A stretch of 64,000 bases of DNA from Bradyrhizobium prioriisuperbiae (GCF_032397745.1 NZ_CP135921.1:1922001-1986000), one strand, 5' to 3'; numbered from the stretch's first letter, positions 1-9,140 are shown. The notes: generated from the letters alone by a model not told the origin. Program-made: numbers and translations.

Positions 1-1
1 G

Positions 2-145
2 GCCTATCTGCGCGATAATCCGGATCCCAGCGACGCGGAGATCCGCGAAGTGCTGTCAGGCAATCTCTGCCGCTGCACCGGCTACCAGAACATTGTCGCC
101 GCCGTGCGCAAGGCCGCCGCCGCCATTCGCAGCGGCCACCCATGA
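2..145 (+). CDS. 2Fe-2S subunit of a molybdenum hydroxylase (CoxS/XdhA-like), 3' end only
   Basis: Only the last 47 residues lie in the window; the 5' part is upstream. The piece carries the C-terminal [2Fe-2S] helical-domain motif [10 protein letters not shown], the second half of the CxxC...CxC cluster-binding pattern of the CO dehydrogenase/xanthine dehydrogenase small subunits. This subunit passes electrons from the molybdenum cofactor towards FAD or another acceptor. The stop codon overlaps the start of the following large-subunit gene (ATGA at 142-145), so the two are translationally coupled and surely form one enzyme. An FAD-binding medium subunit would be expected just upstream but cannot be seen. 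Confidence 0.9.
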   Translation, partial: AYLRDNPDPSDAEIREVLSGNLCRCTGYQNIVAAVRKAAAAIRSGHP

Positions 146-2502
146 GCGCCGCAAGCGACGGCTTCACCCAGATCGGCCGGGCGATTCCCCGTAAGGAGGA
201 CCGGCGCTTCCTGACCGGCGACGGACGCTACCTCGACGACATCGTCATCGCCCACGCCCTGCACGCGACCTTCGTGCGCTCGCCGCATGCACACGCCCGA
301 ATCCTTGCGATCGACACAGCCGCTGCGGCCGCCATGCCGGGCGTGGTGACCGTCGTCACTGGACACGACCTCGCACAATGGACGACGCCACTGCAGATGG
401 CACCGCCGATCGAGGGCTTGCGGCCGACCGAAATGGCGACCCTGCCGATCGACAAGGTGCGTTTCCAGGGCGACCTCGTCGCCTGCGTGGTGGCGCGGGA
501 CCGGTATCTCGCCGAGGATGCCGCCGAGATGGTCGAGGTCAGCTACGAGGCGCTCGCGGCCGTCACCGATGTCACCGCGGCGCTTGCACAGAAGGCGCCA
601 CTGGTCGACGACAGCCTGCCAAGCAACCTTCTGGCGCAACAGAGCTTCAGCCAGGGTGATGTGGCGGCGCGCCAACGCGAGGCCTGCGTGGTGATCGAGG
701 CCAGTTTTTCCCAGCCGCGCCAGACCCACATGCCGATCGAGACCCGGGGATGCGCGGCGGTGTGGGACGACGGGCGGCAGCATCTGACGTTTCACATCGG
801 CAACCAGGCGCCGCATCCGCTGCGCACGCAACTCGCGCGCCGGCTGTCGCTGTCGGAATCCCAGGTCACCGTGATCTCGCCCGATGTCGGCGGTGGCTTC
901 GGCCAGAAGATCGCGCTCTATCGCGAGGAACTCACTGTTGCCGCGCTGGCGCGCCACCTGAAGCGGCCGGTGCGCTGGCGCGAGGACCGTTTGGAAAACC
1001 TGCAAGCCGCCTGTCATGCCCGGGAGGAACGGTGCCTCACCCGCGCGGCGGTGGATGCCGATGGTCGCATCCTCGGCCTGGAGCTCGAGATCAGCGAGGA
1101 TTTCGGCGCCTACAGCTTCTTCCCCGGCAACTACATCGCCCGTGTCGTGGCGCTGATCCTGACCGGGCCGTACCGGGTCAGCGACTATAGCTATGACATC
1201 AAGGTGGCGCTGACCAACAAGTGCGGCGTCGGGCCGATGCGCGCGCCGATGGCGATGGCGAGCTGGGTGATGGACGGAACACTCGACGCGGTCGCCCGCC
1301 ATCTCGGCCTTGATCCGCTCGCCGTGCGGCGCGCGAACATGCTGCAGCCGCAGGACTTCCCCCACACCACCGCCACCGGCGAAGTGCTGGAGGATATCAC
1401 GCCCTCGCAGACCCTCGAGGCCGTGGCCACGACGATCGGTTACGATGATTTTCGCGCGCGCCAGGCCGCGGCCCGCACTGCAGGGCGCCATCTCGGACTG
1501 GGCCTGTGCGTGGTGGTCGAACCCACCACCTACGGCTCACGCTTCTACAAAGGCGCGGGCATCGCCGGCTCCGGCCATGAATCGGCATGGGTCCGTATCG
1601 AGCCGAGCGGCGCCGTCAATGCCTCGGTCGGCCTGATGGGAACGGGGCAAGGCTATGAGACCGCGCTGGCCCAGGCGGTGGCGGAGGGACTTGGCGTCGA
1701 CACGGCGCAGGTCCGCATCGCCCTCGGCAACACCGATGTCGCCCCCTATGGCATGGGCAGCCGCGGCGCGCGTGGCGCCACCGCGGGCGGCGGCGCGCTG
1801 TATCTGTGTGCGCGCAAGGCGCAGGATCATGTCCTGCGGATCGCCGCGCACATGCTCAGCCTCAACAGCCCCGACGATCTGCGCCTGTTCGATGCCCGGG
1901 TGCAGCGGCTGATCGCCGGCACCTGGACCGACAGCGGCGTGGCACTGGCGGATGTCTCCCGCCTCGCCTATCTCGATCCGATGGCGCTGCCCCAGGGCAC
2001 GGCGCCGGGCCTCGATTTCTCGCTGAGCTACGATCCGCCGCCGCTGACCTATTCGAACGCGTCGCATGCCTGCGAGATCGAGCTCGATCCGCAGACCGGG
2101 CGCATCACCATCATGCGTTATGTGGCGGCCGAGGATTGTGGCACGGTGCTGAACCCGATCGTGGTGCGCGGACAGCAGCAGGGCGCCATCGCCATGGGCC
2201 TGAGCGGCGCCCTGCTGGAACACGTGGTCTATGACGAGACCGGGCAGAATCTCAGCAGCTCGCTGGCCGATTATCTCATCGCCACCGCCTGCGAACTGCC
2301 CGACTTCGAGATCCTGCCGATGCACACGCCCAACAAACGCACGCCGGCGGGATTGAAAGGCATGGCGGAAGGCGGCGTGATGGGCGCCATCGGCGCGCTC
2401 ACCAATGCCGTCAACGACGCACTTGCGCCATTCGGCGTCACCGCCGACCAACAGCCCCTGACGCCGCCTTATATCCGTGGCCTGCTGCGCGGGCGGGTGT
2501 AA
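142..2502 (+). CDS. Molybdopterin-binding large subunit, xanthine dehydrogenase/CoxL family
   Basis: A 786-residue protein of usual length for the CoxL/XdhB catalytic subunit. It opens with the family signature [18 protein letters not shown], followed by the aldehyde-oxidase a/b hammerhead domain (about residues 20-135) and the Moco-binding domain (about 150-770). GGGFGQK near residue 252 and the catalytic-glutamate loop GMAEGG near the C-terminus are both present, so it should be catalytically competent. The substrate loop that reads AYRGAGR in form-II enzymes and AYxCSFR in true CO dehydrogenase is here GPMRAPMAM (about residues 363-371), so this is not a CO dehydrogenase and its substrate is unknown. 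No signal peptide is visible, hence probably cytoplasmic. It overlaps the 2Fe-2S subunit gene by 4 bases. Confidence 0.9.
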   Translation: MSAASDGFTQIGRAIPRKEDRRFLTGDGRYLDDIVIAHALHATFVRSPHAHARILAIDTAAAAAMPGVVTVVTGHDLAQWTTPLQMAPPIEGLRPTEMATLPIDKVRFQGDLVACVVARDRYLAEDAAEMVEVSYEALAAVTDVTAALAQKAPLVDDSLPSNLLAQQSFSQGDVAARQREACVVIEASFSQPRQTHMPIETRGCAAVWDDGRQHLTFHIGNQAPHPLRTQLARRLSLSESQVTVISPDVGGGFGQKIALYREELTVAALARHLKRPVRWREDRLENLQAACHAREERCLTRAAVDADGRILGLELEISEDFGAYSFFPGNYIARVVALILTGPYRVSDYSYDIKVALTNKCGVGPMRAPMAMASWVMDGTLDAVARHLGLDPLAVRRANMLQPQDFPHTTATGEVLEDITPSQTLEAVATTIGYDDFRARQAAARTAGRHLGLGLCVVVEPTTYGSRFYKGAGIAGSGHESAWVRIEPSGAVNASVGLMGTGQGYETALAQAVAEGLGVDTAQVRIALGNTDVAPYGMGSRGARGATAGGGALYLCARKAQDHVLRIAAHMLSLNSPDDLRLFDARVQRLIAGTWTDSGVALADVSRLAYLDPMALPQGTAPGLDFSLSYDPPPLTYSNASHACEIELDPQTGRITIMRYVAAEDCGTVLNPIVVRGQQQGAIAMGLSGALLEHVVYDETGQNLSSSLADYLIATACELPDFEILPMHTPNKRTPAGLKGMAEGGVMGAIGALTNAVNDALAPFGVTADQQPLTPPYIRGLLRGRV

Positions 2503-2517
2503 GCTCTTTATTTATCT

Positions 2518-2566
2518 GAGCATGATCTTTTCGGAAAACCGGTTTCCACTTTTCCGGATCATGCTT
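2518..2566. repeat. Dispersed extragenic palindrome (GAGCATGATC type)
   Basis: Outer arms GAGCATGATC (2518-2527) and GATCATGCTT (2557-2566) enclose CGGAAAACCGG and a CTTTTCCG return arm, giving a long imperfect hairpin. From general knowledge, this GAGCATGATC...GATCATGCTC element recurs many times between genes in Bradyrhizobium and relatives. It lies between two converging genes and may act as a bidirectional terminator. A lone arm, GAGCATGATCCGG, also occurs near 53193. Confidence 0.75.
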
Positions 2567-3750
2567 TACGGATGCGGATGGCGCGGCGGATGCGCCTTGA
2601 CCGCCTCTTCGTTGACATCGGCGCCCCAGCCGGGGCGGGTGGGCACGATCAGCTCACCGTTCTCGATGACCGGCGGGTGCGTCACCAGGTCGTCCCGCCA
2701 GGGCACATCGTCGATGTCGATTTCCATGACGGAGAAATTGGGCAGCGCCGCGCAGAAATGCGCGCTCATCAATGTCGACATGTGGCCATAGAAATTATGC
2801 GGCGCGCAGTTGATCTCGTAGGTGTCCGCCATCGCCGCGATCTTCAGTGACTCGACCAGGCCATTCCAGGGAACGTCGATGATCGCCACATCCACCGATC
2901 GGTTCTCGAAATACGGCCGGAACTGGCGGCGGCCGAACAGGGATTCGCAGGACGCGATCGGCATCGGCGCGCGATCACGGATCAGGCGCAGACCCTCGGG
3001 ATCGTAACTGTCGATCTCGAGCCACGCCAGACCGAAGGGTTCGCAGGCGCGCGCGACCTTGATGTAGCCCTCGGTCTTGAAATTGAAGTTGGTGTCGAGA
3101 TGGATGTTCATATCGGGACCGGCGCCCTGCCGGAACGCCGCGAGTCCATCGGTGATGGCGGCGAGCACTGCGCCATCGGCATTGAGCTGGGGATGGCCCG
3201 GGCCGCGGGCAAAGCCCGGCTGATGGATAATGGGCGGATCGAGATCGAAACGAAAGATGTTGCTCTTGAGTCCCTTGAAGCCGCGATCCCTGACGTATTT
3301 GCCCAGCTTGATCAGGTCGTCCAGCGACCGCACCGGTTCGACCCCCAGCACGGCCGCATTGCTGAAACGATACCCGCCGCAATGCGACCAATAGAGCGGC
3401 AACCGATCGCGCACGGGGCCGCCGAACAATGCATGGACCGGAATACCCAGAGCCTTCGCCTTGATGTCGAGCAACGCGTTCTCGATGGCCGCGATGGCCT
3501 GCTGATTGATGCCGCCGGGCGCCTGCCGCGTGATGGCGTGGAATGTCGACGTGATGCGCTGGATCGGCCGCGGATCCTGACCGATCAGGCTTTCAGCCAG
3601 ACGGCGGATCACCGCCGTGAGACCCGCACTGCCGTAACATTCATTGTATTCGGACCAGCCAATCAATCCATCGTCGGTCGTGATCTTGAGGAAGGAGAAG
3701 TCGCGCCAGCCGGCGTCGCAGTGCAGATCGTCAACTCTGGCAATTTTCAT
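2566..3750 (-). CDS. Mandelate racemase/muconate lactonizing enzyme family protein (enolase superfamily)
   Basis: A 394-residue enolase-superfamily enzyme, probably a sugar-acid dehydratase, racemase or cycloisomerase. The MR_MLE N-terminal capping domain spans about residues 1-125 and the barrel about 140-370. The three metal ligands are visible as the D of HLDTNF, the E of WLEIDSYD and the E of ASCESLFGR; the KSN motif (GLKSNIF) and a C-terminal APHNFYGH histidine supply the acid/base residues. The first methionine of MKIARVDD is chosen as the start because AAGGAT lies just upstream, although the frame stays open for 77 further codons. The gene ends inside a dispersed palindrome, and a rhodanese gene lies 55 bases upstream on the same strand. 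The exact substrate cannot be read from the sequence. Confidence 0.88.
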   Translation of the reverse strand: MKIARVDDLHCDAGWRDFSFLKITTDDGLIGWSEYNECYGSAGLTAVIRRLAESLIGQDPRPIQRITSTFHAITRQAPGGINQQAIAAIENALLDIKAKALGIPVHALFGGPVRDRLPLYWSHCGGYRFSNAAVLGVEPVRSLDDLIKLGKYVRDRGFKGLKSNIFRFDLDPPIIHQPGFARGPGHPQLNADGAVLAAITDGLAAFRQGAGPDMNIHLDTNFNFKTEGYIKVARACEPFGLAWLEIDSYDPEGLRLIRDRAPMPIASCESLFGRRQFRPYFENRSVDVAIIDVPWNGLVESLKIAAMADTYEINCAPHNFYGHMSTLMSAHFCAALPNFSVMEIDIDDVPWRDDLVTHPPVIENGELIVPTRPGWGADVNEEAVKAHPPRHPHP

Positions 3751-3805
3751 TGTGTATCCTTCTTGGGTTGCCACCTTGAACGGGTCGAACGCGCCTAAAA
3801 TCACC

Positions 3806-4675
3806 TCAATCGGTTTCGATCGGCAGCGACGGATCCTTCGCCCACTCGCCCATCGACGCGTCGTACAAGGTGAGTCTGTCGTGTCCCAATCGGTGCAGCT
3901 GAAACAGATCAATGGTGGCGGAGATCCCGCCGCCGCAGTAAGCGACGACATCGGTCTCGCGCGTGATGCCCTGCGCTGCAAATTTTGCTTCCGCTTCGGC
4001 TAGTGAAAGGAACACCTTGGTCTGCGGATTGATCAGCGAAGCCGCCGGCACATTGACGCTGCCGGGAATGCGCCCTGGCCGTCCGTAGCGGCTCGGCTCA
4101 AGCCCGCGGTAAAACTGCGGGCCCAGCGCATTGACGACCACCGTGCCGGGCCGATCCGCGGCGGCCAGCACCGCGCGGCTGTCGACGAAACAACCGGGAC
4201 GCGGCGATGCGACGAATGTCGCCGGCGGATAACCTTTGGCCGCACCGCTTTCGGTGGCACGGCCTTCGGCCGTCCATTTATCGAATCCGCCATCCAGCAC
4301 CGACACCCTGTCGAAGCCGAGCGAGCGGAGCATCCACCAGAATCGCGTCGCCCACATCATGGTGCCGATGCTGTACAGCACCACATCCGCATCCGCCGCG
4401 ATGCCGTGTCGACCGAACGCCGTTTCGAGCTGCGCGGTCGGCGGCATCATGAAACGAAGCTCCGTGGCCTGGTCGGAAAATTCGCCCTGCAGGTCGAGAA
4501 AATCCGCACCCGGAATATGCGCGGCTTCGAAGGTGCGCTGCCCCGGCACGGCGAGATATGGCGCATCACTGCCGGGCGGCGTGGGTTCGAGATAGGTGGT
4601 GCAATCGAACACGCGAAGCCCGGGCCTGCCGAGCGCTGTGGCGAGCTCCGCCGTGGCGATGAGTCCAGTCGGCAT
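3806..4675 (-). CDS. sseA: Sulfurtransferase with two rhodanese domains (thiosulfate/3-mercaptopyruvate type)
   Basis: A 289-residue two-domain rhodanese: an inactive N-terminal domain (about 8-135, with AHIPGADFLDL) and a catalytic C-terminal domain (about 165-285). The active-site loop reads AYCGGGISA with the persulfide cysteine near residue 248; the loop resembles 3-mercaptopyruvate sulfurtransferase (CGSGVTA) more than thiosulfate sulfurtransferase (CRKGVTA). It moves sulfane sulfur to thiols or cyanide in the cytoplasm. The start follows GGAGA at 8 bases. The next gene downstream, an enolase-superfamily enzyme, is on the same strand; no metabolic link between them is obvious. Confidence 0.9.
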   Translation of the reverse strand: MPTGLIATAELATALGRPGLRVFDCTTYLEPTPPGSDAPYLAVPGQRTFEAAHIPGADFLDLQGEFSDQATELRFMMPPTAQLETAFGRHGIAADADVVLYSIGTMMWATRFWWMLRSLGFDRVSVLDGGFDKWTAEGRATESGAAKGYPPATFVASPRPGCFVDSRAVLAAADRPGTVVVNALGPQFYRGLEPSRYGRPGRIPGSVNVPAASLINPQTKVFLSLAEAEAKFAAQGITRETDVVAYCGGGISATIDLFQLHRLGHDRLTLYDASMGEWAKDPSLPIETD

Positions 4676-4976
4676 GTGAGCTGTCTCCGGCGAACGGATG
4701 GATCGTGGTATCGACGATGCAGGCTATAGGCGGCTCGATAGCCCGGCAAGCCAAGCTGCATCGGACAAGACACCACAGGAACGCATGACGCGAATGCATG
4801 CGCATGCCTGGCGAAGCCCTTTCGCGTACGCGAGACCGCGACGACGCGAAACATCGATGCGCTCGGAACCGAACTACTATCGCTTTGAAATATTTCGAAA
4901 TATGCGCTCGTTTCATTACCAAACGCTAATTTTGCAGCCATTGGATTTTCGCCAGGCGATCCCTAGAACTAGGCGG

Positions 4977-6137
4977 ATGAAATCCGTGGTGATCACAACC
5001 GACGTGTTTCGCTGCCGCGAATTCGGCGTGGACAGCGTTGTGCCGAATGTCCGATGGCTGCGCGGCCTGCTCTACAATGTCTTCCCCGCAACCGATTTCG
5101 TCCAGACCATCTTCGCCGGCGACTGCGACGACGGGGAATTCGACATCGCCGGCTATCGCCGCGCGCACGATCTTCCGAACGATCGATCCGGTTGGGCGAG
5201 CCTGGTCAACACGCCGATTGCGGACGTCGACGATGGTTATTTCGCCGAGTTGCTCGATGCCGCGCTCGTGATCGGATGGGGACTGACACCCGCATTGATG
5301 CAGCTGCTCGATCGCCATCGGATTCCGTTTGTCGATGTCGAGGTGGACCCAATCCGCTTTGGTGACGACCTGCTGCTGCGCGTGCGCACCAACAGTCCCG
5401 CGCTGTCCGGATACTTCTCTACCCTGCACACCGACGAAGCGATCTTCGCCACCTCGGTCGCGGGGCTGCGGGCGTTCGTCGCCCGCCTTGAAGCCGCAAC
5501 GCTGAAAGCCGGCCGGCCGTTCGGACTGTTCGCCGGCCAATTCCCGATCGATCTGTCGATCGTCAGCGACGGCCGCATCGTGGAGCCTGCCGCTCGGATC
5601 GACGACATCCGCGCCATCGCTGCAAGCGTCGACACGCTGTACGTCAAACCGCATCCCGGCGACCAGACCATGCAGCACATCACGGTGCTGCTGGACACGA
5701 TTCCGAACGCCCGGCTGACCCGCTCGAACATCTATCGCATCCTCAGCGACATCAACCTGAAGCATGTGGTGGCGCTGTCGTCGTCGGTGCTGGACGAAGC
5801 GGCCCAGTTCGGCGTCGCGACCACGCGACTGATCGATCCTGACCGCGACTCCAGTCCCCTGATCCCGCGGTCGATGTCCCGATGGTATCGCATCGCGGCG
5901 GAAGACCTGGCGACCACGGATTTCGTCAACGCGTTCCGCGGATCATCTGCGCCGAGATCAAATGCGCCGCGGCGGCACATTGACCTGCGCCGAAGCCTGA
6001 ACACCAGCTGGGGCTTTGAGGATCTCTATACCCAGGCCGCGCTGCCGCTCAGCATCGCCCCGCGTTACTCGCAGCGCCCCTCCCGTTATCGGCGCGCCGG
6101 CCGCGCGATCAAATCGATCCTGCGGCAGATGCTCTGA
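4977..6137 (+). CDS. Hypothetical protein with a KPHP motif; possible capsule/Kdo-transferase-like fold
   Basis: A 386-residue protein I do not recognise with confidence. MKSVVITTDVFRCREFG at the chosen start looks like a real beginning, while the frame upstream of it reads like non-coding sequence; an AGG lies 6 bases before the ATG. YVKPHPGDQ at residues 222-230 and a run of three serines about 45 residues later (LSSSVLDEAAQFG) resemble the KPHP...SS pattern of KpsC/WbbB-type nucleotide-sugar glycosyltransferases, which is the only hint of function. The C-terminus is strongly basic (SRYRRAGRAIKS), perhaps for membrane contact. No other glycan genes are adjacent. The gene stands alone between a divergent rhodanese gene and a long non-coding stretch. 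Confidence 0.7.
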   Translation: MKSVVITTDVFRCREFGVDSVVPNVRWLRGLLYNVFPATDFVQTIFAGDCDDGEFDIAGYRRAHDLPNDRSGWASLVNTPIADVDDGYFAELLDAALVIGWGLTPALMQLLDRHRIPFVDVEVDPIRFGDDLLLRVRTNSPALSGYFSTLHTDEAIFATSVAGLRAFVARLEAATLKAGRPFGLFAGQFPIDLSIVSDGRIVEPAARIDDIRAIAASVDTLYVKPHPGDQTMQHITVLLDTIPNARLTRSNIYRILSDINLKHVVALSSSVLDEAAQFGVATTRLIDPDRDSSPLIPRSMSRWYRIAAEDLATTDFVNAFRGSSAPRSNAPRRHIDLRRSLNTSWGFEDLYTQAALPLSIAPRYSQRPSRYRRAGRAIKSILRQML

Positions 6138-6599
6138 CGTATCGTCATCAGCGCGCTCGCGCGCTGCAAGAATTCCGTTTTCGGAGCTTGCCGCACGCGG
6201 CCGTGGCATCCCAGATTGTCTCACATCCAGGGCCGCCGGCGCGATCTGCGTCAGCCTCGATGCCACAATCACTCGACTATTGTCGATCGACGAACACAAT
6301 TCATCTCATCATGATCGATGATCCTGATTGTCGCAAAATTTGCACGATGCAAATAAGCTTTCCTTTCCTCTTTGCTCTGCGCTGTTTCGTTTGGCGCGGA
6401 TTACGCGCAAAAATGTATCGATCGAAAGATCATCGCGCCACGACGCTTGCCACGTCGCGCAGTCGCTGCTTAGTATCCAGGACAATACAGATCCTGAATC
6501 TCCATCGATCTGCCTGCCATACTCTCTCAAAATATCGACGGCAAAATTTTTTAGAAAATTTCACGTCGTTCATAAGCGGTGACTGAAGCCGGAGGAGAG
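6138..6599. other. 462-base non-coding region upstream of the Rieske/PQQ operon
   Basis: No credible gene is present: short open frames here have no ribosome binding site and no protein-like composition. Base composition turns AT-rich after about 6280, as expected of a promoter. The palindrome-rich ATCATGATCGATGATC near 6307-6322 and an ICE-like box at 6550-6566 are the only structures seen. The region probably holds the promoter for the Rieske-PQQ dehydrogenase genes. Confidence 0.6.
6550..6566 (+). promoter_or_regulatory. Half-perfect ICE/Irr-like box upstream of the Rieske gene
   Basis: TTTAGAA (6550-6556), a 3-base spacer, then TTC followed by a poor right arm. Compared with the alphaproteobacterial iron-control element TTTAGAA-N3-TTCTAAA, only the left arm is perfect. 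It sits about 35 bases before the start codon. This is a weak prediction. Confidence 0.3.
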
Positions 6600-7328
6600 A
6601 TGCAAGACGTCGACATGGATTGCTTACCCGACGGCTCGTCCCGCCCGTTAGCGGATGCAGCGAAGCCCACGACGAACGCATCAAACGTGGCGAAAGACTC
6701 TGATACCGATCTCACTTCCTCCTGCAGCGCAAACTTCGCAACCGATGTTTCCCCCTGTCCCGGGCGGCGCGCGCTGCTGGTGACGGCACTTGCAGGTTGC
6801 ATCGGCGTGATGACGAACAGGACGTCGCATGCCCAGGACGATGCGCCCGGCAGCGACGAACGGCCCCAAAAGACGGATCTTTTGGTCTTTGCCGACGGAG
6901 AACATGCAGGAGAGGTGATCAAACCGGGCGATTTGAAGATGGGCGGGCCGCCGATCAAGGCATGGCCGATGGATGCCGGCAGCAAAGTGGTGCGCAAGGG
7001 ATCGCGCTTGAACGAGCTGCTGGTGGTGCGGCTCGATGCCTCGGAGATCGACGACGAGACGCGTCCACGCGCGGCCGATGGAATCCTTGCTTATACGGCG
7101 GTGTGCTCGCATGCCGGATGCAACGTCACCGCCTGGGTAAAGCAGGCGGAAGGTGACAAGACCGTCTTCAAATGCATGTGCCACAATTCCGAATTCGATC
7201 CGCGGCAAAGCGGACAGGTGGTATTCGGCCCGGCGCCGCGGCGACTTGCGGTGCTTCCGCTGACGATGGCGGATCAATCCATCACGGTGGCGGCAGCTTT
7301 TGTCGGAAAGGTAGGTTTGCAGCGGTGA
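6600..7328 (+). CDS. Exported Rieske [2Fe-2S] protein
   Basis: A 242-residue protein with a late Tat-like segment (GRRALLVTALAG, about residues 54-65) ending in a possible cleavage site SHAQ, then a Rieske domain. Ligands are visible as C169-x-H171 (CSHAGC) and C192-x-C194-H195 (CMCHNS); C174 and C194 would form the stabilising disulfide found in high-potential bc1-type and arsenite-oxidase-type Rieske proteins. A classical bc1 subunit is unlikely because no cytochrome b or c1 gene follows. The start ATG has GGAGG 4 bases upstream; a methionine five codons later is an alternative. The unusually long polar stretch before the Tat motif is odd. A PQQ dehydrogenase gene follows after 81 bases, which suggests a role in its electron transfer. 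Confidence 0.85.
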   Translation: MQDVDMDCLPDGSSRPLADAAKPTTNASNVAKDSDTDLTSSCSANFATDVSPCPGRRALLVTALAGCIGVMTNRTSHAQDDAPGSDERPQKTDLLVFADGEHAGEVIKPGDLKMGGPPIKAWPMDAGSKVVRKGSRLNELLVVRLDASEIDDETRPRAADGILAYTAVCSHAGCNVTAWVKQAEGDKTVFKCMCHNSEFDPRQSGQVVFGPAPRRLAVLPLTMADQSITVAAAFVGKVGLQR

Positions 7329-7409
7329 CGTCGCGCACCGGAAAGGCAGAACTTAAAAACAATAACAAAAGACAACGACCAAAAACATAACAAAGCAGGA
7401 GGTAGCGCT

Positions 7410-9140
7410 ATGACCATGAAGCGATGGCTCTTATCGAGCCTGGTTGCGTCCGTATGCCTGATCCCGATGATGGCCCAGGCCGCCCCCATCGAGAACTACA
7501 GTCCGGTGACCGCCGAACGGCTCAAGAATCCGGAGCCGGCCAACTGGATGCTGTATCGCCGCACCTATGACGGCCAGGGCTACAGCCCGCTGGACCAGAT
7601 CAACGCCTCGAACGTCAAGGGCCTCGCGCCGGCATGGACATTCTCCACCGGCGTGCTCGAAGGCCATGAGGCGCCGCCGATCATCAACAACGGCGTGATG
7701 TTCGTGGCGACACCGATGGGCCAGGTGATCGCGCTGAACGCCAAAACCGGTGACGAGTACTGGCGCTACAAACGGCAGTTGCCGGAAGACCTGTTCCAGT
7801 TGCATCCGACCAGCCGCGGCGTCGGGCTGTGGCAGGACAAGCTCTATCTCGCCACCACCGACGATCACGTGGTCGCCCTCGATGCCAAAACTGGCAAGGT
7901 GGTCTGGGATACCAAGGTGCAGGACTACAAGAAGGGTCAGTATATGACCCTGATGCCACTGGTGGTGGACGGCAAGGTGATCGTCGGCGGATCCGGCGGC
8001 GAGTTCGGCGTTCGCGGTTATGTGGTGGCTTACGATGCCAACACCGGCAAGGAGCTGTGGCGAACCTTCACCATTCCCGCGCCCGGCGAGCCGGGCAGCG
8101 AAACCTGGCAAGGCGACGACTGGAAAACCGGCGGCGGCTCCGCCTGGATGACCGGGAATTACGATCCCGACACCAAGACGATCTATTGGGGCGTCGGCAA
8201 CGCCGCGCCGTGGCCGGGCGAAGGCCATCCCGGCGACAATCTCTACACCAGCTCGGTGCTGGCGCTGGATCCCGAGACCGGCAAGATCAAGGCGCATCAC
8301 CAGTATCACCAGAACGATTCCTGGGACTGGGACGAGGTCGAAGCGCCGATGCTGATCGACCTACAGCGTGACGGCCGCACCATCAAGAGCCTGATCCATC
8401 CCGGGCGCGACGCCATCTTCTGGATCCTGGAACGCAAGGCCGATCGTATCGACTATGTGGCCGGATGGCCGTTCGTCTATACCGATGTCTGGAAAGGCAT
8501 CACGCCGGAATCCGGGCGGCCGATCGTCGATCCCGCCCACAAGCCGGTGATGGGCAAGCGGATAGAATTCTGCCCGTCGCTGTGGGGCGGCAAGGACTGG
8601 CCGTCCGCGGCCTACAGCCAGAGGACAGGGCTGGTCTACGTTCCGGCCAACGAAAACTTCTGCGGCGGTTTCACCGGTGAGAAACAGCCGCTGGTTCCGG
8701 GACAATTGTGGCTCGGCACCAAACCGGAAGACATCGGCCTGACCGCCCGCCCCGGCGCAACGCATTTTGGCGAGTTGCAGGCCTGGGATCCGGCGACGGG
8801 TAAGAAAGTGTGGACGCACACCTTCGCCAAGTCGCCGCTGTTCGGCTCGGTGACGGCGACAGCCGGCGATCTCGTGCTGGTGGGCGGAACCAACGACCGC
8901 AACTTCCGCATCTTCCACGCCAAGACCGGCGAATTGCTGTGGGAGCAGAACACCAACTCCGGCATCATGGCCATGCCGATTGCCTATGAAGTGGACGGCA
9001 CCCAGTACATCGCGGTGCAGTCCGGCTGGGGTGTCGATGCCCAGCGCATTCAGGACGGCATGGTGACCGCCAAGATACCGGGCGTGGAGGCCAACGTGCC
9101 GCAGGGCGGCGTGATCTGGGTGTTCGCCCTGAAGAAGTAA
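7410..9140 (+). CDS. PQQ-dependent alcohol dehydrogenase, DxD (lanthanide-type) motif, no cytochrome domain
   Basis: A 576-residue periplasmic quinoprotein with a Sec signal peptide (MKRWLLSSLVASVC...AQA). Propeller W-motif repeats such as LNAKTGDEYWRY and LDAKTGKVVWDT run through the whole protein. The catalytic aspartate lies in D306-W307-D308; the extra aspartate two residues on is the hallmark of lanthanide-dependent XoxF/PedH enzymes, calcium MxaF having alanine there. The CC pair that forms the vicinal disulfide in most quinoprotein alcohol dehydrogenases is missing: the segment reads HPTSRGVGLW. There is no C-terminal haem-c domain, so an outside acceptor is needed. AGGAGG lies 7 bases before the ATG. 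It oxidises an unidentified alcohol (or possibly aldehyde). The Rieske gene precedes it and iorAB-type genes follow. Confidence 0.92.
   Translation: MTMKRWLLSSLVASVCLIPMMAQAAPIENYSPVTAERLKNPEPANWMLYRRTYDGQGYSPLDQINASNVKGLAPAWTFSTGVLEGHEAPPIINNGVMFVATPMGQVIALNAKTGDEYWRYKRQLPEDLFQLHPTSRGVGLWQDKLYLATTDDHVVALDAKTGKVVWDTKVQDYKKGQYMTLMPLVVDGKVIVGGSGGEFGVRGYVVAYDANTGKELWRTFTIPAPGEPGSETWQGDDWKTGGGSAWMTGNYDPDTKTIYWGVGNAAPWPGEGHPGDNLYTSSVLALDPETGKIKAHHQYHQNDSWDWDEVEAPMLIDLQRDGRTIKSLIHPGRDAIFWILERKADRIDYVAGWPFVYTDVWKGITPESGRPIVDPAHKPVMGKRIEFCPSLWGGKDWPSAAYSQRTGLVYVPANENFCGGFTGEKQPLVPGQLWLGTKPEDIGLTARPGATHFGELQAWDPATGKKVWTHTFAKSPLFGSVTATAGDLVLVGGTNDRNFRIFHAKTGELLWEQNTNSGIMAMPIAYEVDGTQYIAVQSGWGVDAQRIQDGMVTAKIPGVEANVPQGGVIWVFALKK

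Noticed and set aside
142..2502. Aerobic CO dehydrogenase large subunit (coxL)
   Set aside because: The AYxCSFR copper-binding loop is missing, so CO oxidation is not supported.
6600..7328. Rieske subunit of a cytochrome bc1 complex or arsenite oxidase small subunit
   Set aside because: No cytochrome b/c1 or arsenite oxidase large-subunit gene follows, and the leader is unusually long; only an exported Rieske protein is supported.
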